Below, piece after piece: positions 54,501 through 63,300 of a stretch of DNA of 64,000 bases (position 1 is the stretch's first letter; the number at the start of each line of letters is the position of its first letter). Below the pieces are notes generated by a model, which did no database searches, was not told the origin of the DNA, and saw only the letters and a program-made list of their open reading frames with translations. The DNA is from Sipunculus nudus (lineage: Eukaryota > Annelida > Sipuncula > Golfingiida > Sipunculidae), in the NCBI GenBank assembly GCA_026874595.1, contig CM049309.1, positions 1,774,076 through 1,838,075 of the forward strand. The letters are read 5' to 3'. The position numbers and the translations under genes were made by a program.

Positions 54501-56988
54501 TTTATCAAAATCAAGCTTTAAAACAAGACGGTGTTTACGACACTGACTGGTACCATGTTTTTTTTTAAAGAATCAATACTATGGATATTTTACGACATCA
54601 ACGGCCTACATACGGCATCAAAGACCCACATACGGCCCCAACAACCCTGATTTAGTGATTATCACTACGAATTGTCGGGGAACTGCGGTCCAGGTGTCCC
54701 AAATACAAACCATATGCACTAAAATTTCCTTCTGTCTCGATTTATTTTTGTCATTATATATTTATATATAAACCATACGTTAATATTTTTGTCAGCAAAT
54801 ATTTTTCAAATATGTAACAAGTAACTGAAAGTTATTTACTATTTTGCCATGGTCTTTTGAACATTTTCAGTGTCCCACCATGCTCAACAATCCTTTAAAG
54901 GTCTCGCGATTTTTCATTCAATTAAAAGCCTTTGAAACGCTCCAACATAGCTTTATTTGAGAATCAAGACCACACAAAAAAAATAGTTGTTCTACAAACT
55001 AAATCATACGGAGTGAGAGGGTGATTAAGTTTATTTGATCTTTTTTAATTTGCAAATTGAGAAAGAAACGGAAATATTTAGCACAAAGGAAATATTCAAA
55101 AACAGTGCTATAATTCGTGAAAGCAAGAAAAACCAATGCTTCACTTAAATTACTTCTTGAAAGTATAAAAAAGACAGTGCATTCATGCATGAAATGGTGC
55201 ATATGCACAACACATGGTTCAATCTATTTCAGTGATTATTTTCGCTTGATATGTTCTTTCTCATGTACCTCAAACATTAGCGTGCAAGTATTACAGTGGA
55301 ATAACGAACCTAATACATATACATATTGTTACAGGTGCTCTTTTTATTGTGTGACACGGGCGTAGCTCCTGTTGTGGCGCTCGTGTCTAGCTGCGTATTA
55401 CATTCTATGTTTAATCCGTGTTGGTTGAACTCTCGTTGTGATGTGAGCCTTGAGCTTTCACGCCTGGTCGTGGGTAAAGTGATGAGCCTGGTGTGTTGAG
55501 ATACACAGCGCTGTTCTTTCTAGAGAATTTCTTAAACGTGTGTTGTGCAAGACCTTATAGAATATCCGAGAAGTGGAAAAGTCCCGGCTTGGGGTGTGAA
55601 GGTATATAAAGGGGCTGTTTTTAGAACCAGGGGGCAGACAGCAGAACAGATACCAGCGGACGCAGAAGCGTGTGTCAGATTCTAGGACCTTATCCGAAGA
55701 ATGCGGCAATTATAGAGTTTCAAAGACTTTCTCCTGGATTTTATACATTTGGACTTCAGTTTACTTTCTTTGTTGTTGCAAGGACTTTCCACTGGACTGT
55801 CATTCTCCGAGAGTTTACGTTCAAAGGATTTATCGTGGTGATGGTGTTGGTATCCAGGTATTGTACCGTTATCTGTCTGTGTGATTGTATTGACTTGTTG
55901 CTATAACGCTGTTTTACTGTATAATTGTATTGATTTAGTGTATTGTATTGTTAGGGTTGTTTTAAGAATAAATTATAGTTATTTGTTAATAAAAAACCAC
56001 TGACTTCTTTATTCATTCCCCTAGACATTTCCCGCTGCCTAGTGTTACAGAATCTGATTTTTTTCCTCCATTACAAAATTTGTGTTCATCACGCATACGT
56101 GATCTGTTTATATTAGGTTCCGTTACTATATCTTCTAGTATCCTTGAATGATAATGATGTATAAAACGGGACTGCAAGAGCAAGATATCATTATTGTCAA
56201 TGCAAAGAATACATTTTCTTCTCTTTTCTTAAAGTTGGACCATGGTTGATGTCAGTACAATCATATCTTTTTCTAATTGATACATTTGTGCCTCTTACAA
56301 AATGAAGTAAAGTTGTTAAAGAACAGACAACTAGGGTAACATTTCAAAGAAATAAACGGTATTATACTTCCTGCAAATATATATTTAATTTAACCAATTA
56401 AATATTTGCGAAATGGGAGATTTTATTTTCGTGTTAAATCAGGCCTTACAATGGTTTTCCCGCTCTGACATAAGTTACAGAGTTTGCCGCAATATCAGAG
56501 TACCGGAAATGCACTGAAAATCTCAATGAAGAACAAACAATTTCGTTATTTTTACCACGCTTTAGGTACGTTTACACTTAAAATAAACATATTTTTGTAT
56601 TTTCTAACAGCAACTACAATACACAGAATTCCGTTTAATAAAACTCAGTATATATGTTAATCTCCCTGCATGCTCGAATTACTGACAGGATATAAGCATT
56701 TTCCCCGTGTCCAGGGGCGTCAATATAGGGGGGGATGGGGGGTATATATACCCCCCACTTTTTGGCAAGGGGGGGATGGTCAATGTAATCATCCCCCCCA
56801 CTTTTCAGAGAATAATATTATAATATTGCATATAAAATAAATTAATAAACAAAATTAAAAGGCTTTGGATCCATTTATTAAAAGATGTTATATCTTAACC
56901 TTGCTTAGAATTAAAAAAAAAACTTTCTAAATCATTATAATTATTTGAAATAAGATTAAGTTTTATATATAATAATTATATATATGTT

Positions 56989-57064
<76 letters not shown>

Positions 57065-60000
57065 CTGAATGTAACTCAGAGGCACTGAAAAAGGTATATA
57101 TATATACATGTATATGTGTGTCTGTATATATAAACAGAGTCATCCCCCCACCCTGGAAGAAAAATTGACGCCACTGCCCGTGTCATATATGAGAATGACA
57201 ACCAAGCCATGCAAAGCGCATGAAATGACGGCTACCATGCAAATGGGTTATATACTTTTAACATTAACACGTATTCTTAATCCCTCGTTCGTAGCCTAAT
57301 GTTAATATTGAAACACTATACAACGACACAGTTGCAATAAAAACAAGATATTTCTTGGCACTGCAGGTGCCATAGTATCCTCAGACAATTAATCCCCCCC
57401 CCCCCCTTTAAGAATAGGCCCCAATTTTCAGCAACAATTAATATAAGACCACACTCATGGAAAAGGTCACTCTCATAGAAAGGTCATGACCCCAATTTTA
57501 ATATACATCATCCCCTAACCATGTCTTTGTATATGCATAATATGAAAGAAATCTGTCCATTAGTTTTTTACTTATAATGCTCACAGTACTGTTAAGTGGC
57601 AATGATGGGGTATTAAACTGCACGAAAACAAGTAAAAGAATAGCAGGTGGCGCCACCAGTTTCCGGTACATGACAATACTATCCAAGATCTTCGATCAAG
57701 TTGATTTTTGGACCAATCCATGCATCCCTTAATGAGATATTAATGATTTTGTTAATTTTCACCATATATGGCAAAATTCAAGGTCAAGGCCACTCTAATA
57801 GGAAAGGTCATGACCCAAATTTATATATACATCATCCCATAACCCATGTCTATGTATATGCACAATATAAAAGAAATCTGTCCATTAGTTTTTGACTTAT
57901 AATGCTCACAGTACTGTTAAGTGGCAATGATGGGGTATTAAACTGCACGAAAACAAGTAAAAGAATAGCAGGTGGCGCCACCAGTTTCCGGTACATGACA
58001 ATACTATCCAAGATCTTCGATCAAGTTGATTTTTGGACCAATCCATGCATCCCTTAATGAGATATTAATGATTTTGTTAATTTTCACCATATATGGCAAT
58101 ATTCAAGGTCAAGGCCACTCTCATAGGAAAGGTCATGACCCCAATTTAAATAAACATCATCCCATAATCCATATCTATGTACATGCATAATATAATGAAA
58201 TCTGTCCATTAGTTTTTGACTTATAATGCTCACAGTAGCAATTTGGGGGGTATTAAACGGCACGAAAATAAGTAAAGAATAATAGGTGGCGCCACCCGTT
58301 TCTGGAACATGACAACCCTATCTATTATCTTCCATCAACTTGATTTTGGGATCAAACCATGCAAGATTTCTTGAGATATTTAAGAATTTGTGTGATTTTC
58401 CCCAAAAATTGGACCTATTCAAGGTCTAGGACACTCTCCTAGTCAAGGTCATGACCTCATTTTAAAAAGGCGTCGTCCTCTCACCCATATCTATAGATAT
58501 ACCAAGTTTAGTAAAGATCCGTGAAATATTTTTTGAGTTATCGCGCCAACAAGATTTATATGCGGCGGCGGCGGCGGCGGTATGAAAACATAGTATCCCC
58601 CGACTTTGTCTGGGGATACAATAATTGACCATTGCGGTGCAGTTTTTGGTATAACTGAAGTTATCACTCTAATATCTACTAGTCTAAAATAAATGTCCTG
58701 TTTCATGAGGCTTGTATTCACCATTAGACTAACAAATGACAAGACTGGCAGAAAAAGATATATACATATATTTTTAACAGGTGTATATAGATTATATATA
58801 ATAAGATATAAGCAATGACATGTATTGAGTGAAGGCCAGAGAACACGAACCGTCGTTGTTCGTTGGTCATTACCTGTGAAAGGCAGCAAATTAGATAGAA
58901 CACACCATGTAATAATAATAAATTACAATAAACACGTAATGACGTGAGACAAGAATACCATGGGCTTGGTGCTTATTCTCTAAAGTACTTGTTCTGTGAA
59001 AAACTGGTGAGTCTTTTTGTGGAATATTTACGTGTGTCCCACACAGATATAAATAATAAATAAAAATAAAACAATATACATGTATATCATATATACATAA
59101 ATTCATGTTGGTGAGTTTACACTTGTAAACCTTTATACGGGCTATGTGTGTGCGTGATTTTTATAAGTAAATGATCTATTTGTGCCTGCATTTTAGATGA
59201 GGAACAATAACAGCAGCAATATATGTTACTTTTATTCTGGAATTATAGGAATTTTATGCATCGGGTTAGGAAAAGTCTTGACCTGCCATTAAGACATTGG
59301 TGTGACTGTCTGAGGTAGCATCGAAGTTTCGCTGTATTTACCTTATATACGAGCAAACAATAATCAAAATGAAACATCCCTGCTACGTCTCAAGAGCAAG
59401 CTGCATTACATAGCCTTGGACGGATTATTTTACCCCCATTTCCTGATAACTACTATATATTTACGTGAAGTGTCAACAACTCCATTAATTTATATATTGA
59501 CGACCAGAGATTGGGACGTGCACAAAAAAAAACACAGTTCAGGTGTCAAAATACGTAACAAATAAACATGTAAATCCCGAATTTGAATTTCTTGCAACCA
59601 AGTGTGACACTGAATGCATATATGCAACGAAGATATCCATTAAAATGGCAAAAAGGAGGGCAACAAGCGAAGGAGATACGGAAGCATGATGTCAGTCGTT
59701 TATATACCAAAATGCCATAATTAATTTAACTAATAAAAATTACACTTAATCAGTTTAAATCGGTTCTAAACTTATAAACTGTAAATGGGGGATATTGCAT
59801 TTGACTGTTCACAATGAACAGCGATTCAAAGGATAAATAATTACTGAACAGACTCTTAAATCTTATTGGCATAGTGATCAGTTGTCAAGTGTGTACATAA
59901 ATAAACTGGGAAGCACTTAATGAACACATATCTACCTCCTCCAAATATTCTGGGTCACCAGATATTTATATAACAAGGGTTTTTTTCCAAATGTGGCGTA

Positions 60001-60216
60001 CGCAAAGAAAGCAAAGGAAATATGTTAATCCTAGGCTCACTAACTCGATGGTTGCATCAAAGGTCAGTTTCGCAAAGGCGGTAAATCCGGACTTCATCGG
60101 TGACACCTGTGCATATTCCATGCAGAAGAACCTTTCAAACCGTTCGAAAATTTAGCTATAAACTCGTCCCTGTACAAGTGAATGACAGCTTTTTCGATCG
60201 TCCCTTCACAGTTAAA

Positions 60217-60256
<40 letters not shown>

Positions 60257-60287
60257 TTTTACTGTGTAGGGACGATCGAAAAAGCTG

Positions 60288-60367
<80 letters not shown>

Positions 60368-63300
60368 GCCATAAGTGTAATACAAGAAAACTCTCCAAGA
60401 TAAAAACGTGAATAGTAAATATCACAGCAATCTGTGCATTACTTATTGAGTTATAGGCGCTATCGTATGATTTGTTAACTCAAATGCACAAGCCGCAGTG
60501 AAAATTATCATGTGACATTTCTGACGGTCTCGTAAGTTCTAACTTTACATGGCGTCATGATGGCGACAGTCTTAAAGTTCCTTGAAGCTTATCATTTACA
60601 TATGAAAAATTCAACATACTTGTTCAGGAATCTATAACACTGAGAAGAAGCGTTTTTTGCCCTGCTGTCGCAAAATATAGGTCACGGTGATCTAATCAAA
60701 GGTTTTAAAATAGATTTCCGATCCCCGGATCTTTAGTTGGAAGGTTCTTATCAAAAGGTTACGATTGGTGCCCTGTTGGCGGCCGGCCGGACAAAGGATA
60801 ATCGCTATAGCCCAGGAGACGAGACTAAGTTTAGTTAAATTAATTGATTAAGTTGCAACATCTGCAAAGTTAGACTTGCTGAAGATGCACAAAGATTTAA
60901 CTATCTGCAATTTTTCAAATAAATGTGTACATATACACAGCTACGGACAAAACTTCTTATCTGCCTCGAACTACTTGTTTGGACATAAAATGTCAGAGAA
61001 AGTTGCTTTTAAACTTCCATTGCAAGTGGCAGTATATATGTAAACAATCCTTTTCAAACACTTACCTTCATCAAGGTATTTCATGGCGACAAAAAACATT
61101 ACAATAATATCTGAAAGATATTCTTGCCAAGAGAAACTGAAATATAAACAAATTTAACATATTTTTCAGACACTAGTTTCCTTAAATATTTCCTCCAACT
61201 AGAAATAAATACAAACAAGGGGACTTTTTTATATTTTACTGGGGTGATATATGTGTTCACCATGCTTTCAAGTAATACGCGATTACACATTTTGCTATAC
61301 GACAACATTGCGAGCCTTCCGCTGCATGGTTACGTAGCTACAACATTTCAGAACCTTTATTGAGAAATTAATAATATAGATGTACGGGAACTATCAACAG
61401 TAGAGTGACAACGTCAGCAAATCCCACTAGGGTTACAGAGCACAGATATCGGGTTCCTAATAAAACACAGTAATTACGTTGGTGGCTGGGCGTGTCACGG
61501 TATAGACAAGCAGGGTACGGAAGTATAGCTCTCGCCACGATCCTCGATTGTTCTTTGGTTTGGATCCAGGCCAGGTAATACCACAGCAGACAAACTACAC
61601 AGGACGTTTCTAGTCTTATTTTTCAATAGCCCGCTACGTCGGCAGTATTTCCGCAATTTCAAGATTGTCCTTTTTTCCATACAATATGGCTCAGTTGCTT
61701 AAGGCCGTCTGAAGAATACTGACGTTGACATGATAGACTGAAATAGGTTCAAGGGCATGCAGCATTATTCACCATGGTAACTTTGGTTCAGCACTGATGT
61801 AACATTATATATTTTTGAAAGTATACATTCGGCAATGCGTGACCAAGTTAATATTCTTGTTTTATAATAACTACAATCTATTTGGATTTACATAGTTGAT
61901 ATTATACAGTTAATTACTTAATACTGCGGATTTTGTACTGTCAATATTAGCATATTCAGTGTGATAACAGGACTTCCCTTACCTATACCTTTATCATAAA
62001 AAGCACCTTCAAATTAAGAAGATATATAATGTATATGTATATATAATCCCTCCAAGTGCCTTTTAGATTACATTTTGTCACTGGCTTCCATTTAATGTAG
62101 GTTTCTGTGGTATTTAACAAAAATGTATACTGTTATAGTACCAAAGCAGGTCAAAGAGATTGACTTCCAGGCCACTAGGTTTATGTTCCCAGGACCTTGT
62201 TCAGCAAATGTATTCTCCTTTTGACACTCCCGTCTTTGACATTTTGTATTGATACAGATGAGGTGAACATACGTCATATAAACATCCAAATAAGCGTGTT
62301 TCATAATGAACAATTCAAAGTAGCTACAAGAGCAATTTCTGGGATAGTACATACCACAACATAATTGTATTTCTCATACGTTAATGCATAAATATGAATG
62401 ACAGGTAAACAAGATGCAATACATAATGTTTCATATGAAGCATTAAATGAGAAAATGGAGATTTATTTCAATAAAATAAATATTCATTATATAAATATTC
62501 ATTATATAAATATTCATTATATAAAACAAATCTTGATATTCAATTGTTTCATAAAGTATGTGCAACGTAAAATAAAAATAAATCACATTATCAAAATAAA
62601 GAACACATGATGCCCTTGTTTCCTTTTGGTGGCACAAATTATTCTTTTAATTACATTTACATAGAAATTTTACCTTTTTAATTATTTCTAGACAATGTAC
62701 GTACATGTCAAGTATAAAAAGTGAGCCATTAAAACTTACTGTTTGACCTCCTTCCCCTGGCGGTCTGTATCGGTATAAGAACTTCTGTAAAGTCCTCTCA
62801 AGTTGTTAGATATGATTCCCCGATACAAATCAAACTTGATGTAATACACCTGTTGTTCCTTCAGCTTTGATTCCATTTCAATGATATAAAACTGGCCTTC
62901 CTCATCGCTGAACTGTCGTTTAATTGGCAAGGAGTCACCACCAGAAGTGGTGGAAACCTTGGCTTCTTTCACTATCTCTAATTCACTAACATGTACTACT
63001 ATGAACAAGGTAGCGTTCCTAACCGTCACTGTTATTTCAACAGATCCATTGAATACAGAATTATCCACGTCTATTATCAGATTCAGCTCATACTCGGACG
63101 GAATGATATGTTTAGGTAAACGGATTCCTTTCCAAGGTTCCTCGAAGGGACTTGGTGGAAAGAGCGGCCTTCGAGTCTTATCGTCTTCTACCTCGGGAAG
63201 AGTGTTGTTAAAACACATACCTTTTTGATAGCCAATAATACCGGCCATGGTACCAACGAACGCCACGATCAACACAACGAAAAACACGCCGATACACAAA

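Larger units (their letters stand above)
43923..62739. other. Intron 1 (18.8 kb), repeat-rich, no additional gene recognised
   Basis: The intron runs from the exon 1 donor (GTAAGT) to the exon 2 acceptor. Reading frames inside (for example 54095-54460) are AT-rich and show no domain. Stretches not listed separately (about 44650-46430, 46560-48380, 51870-55340, 58620-60180, 60850-62739) show nothing I can name beyond simple sequence. Confidence 0.6.
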
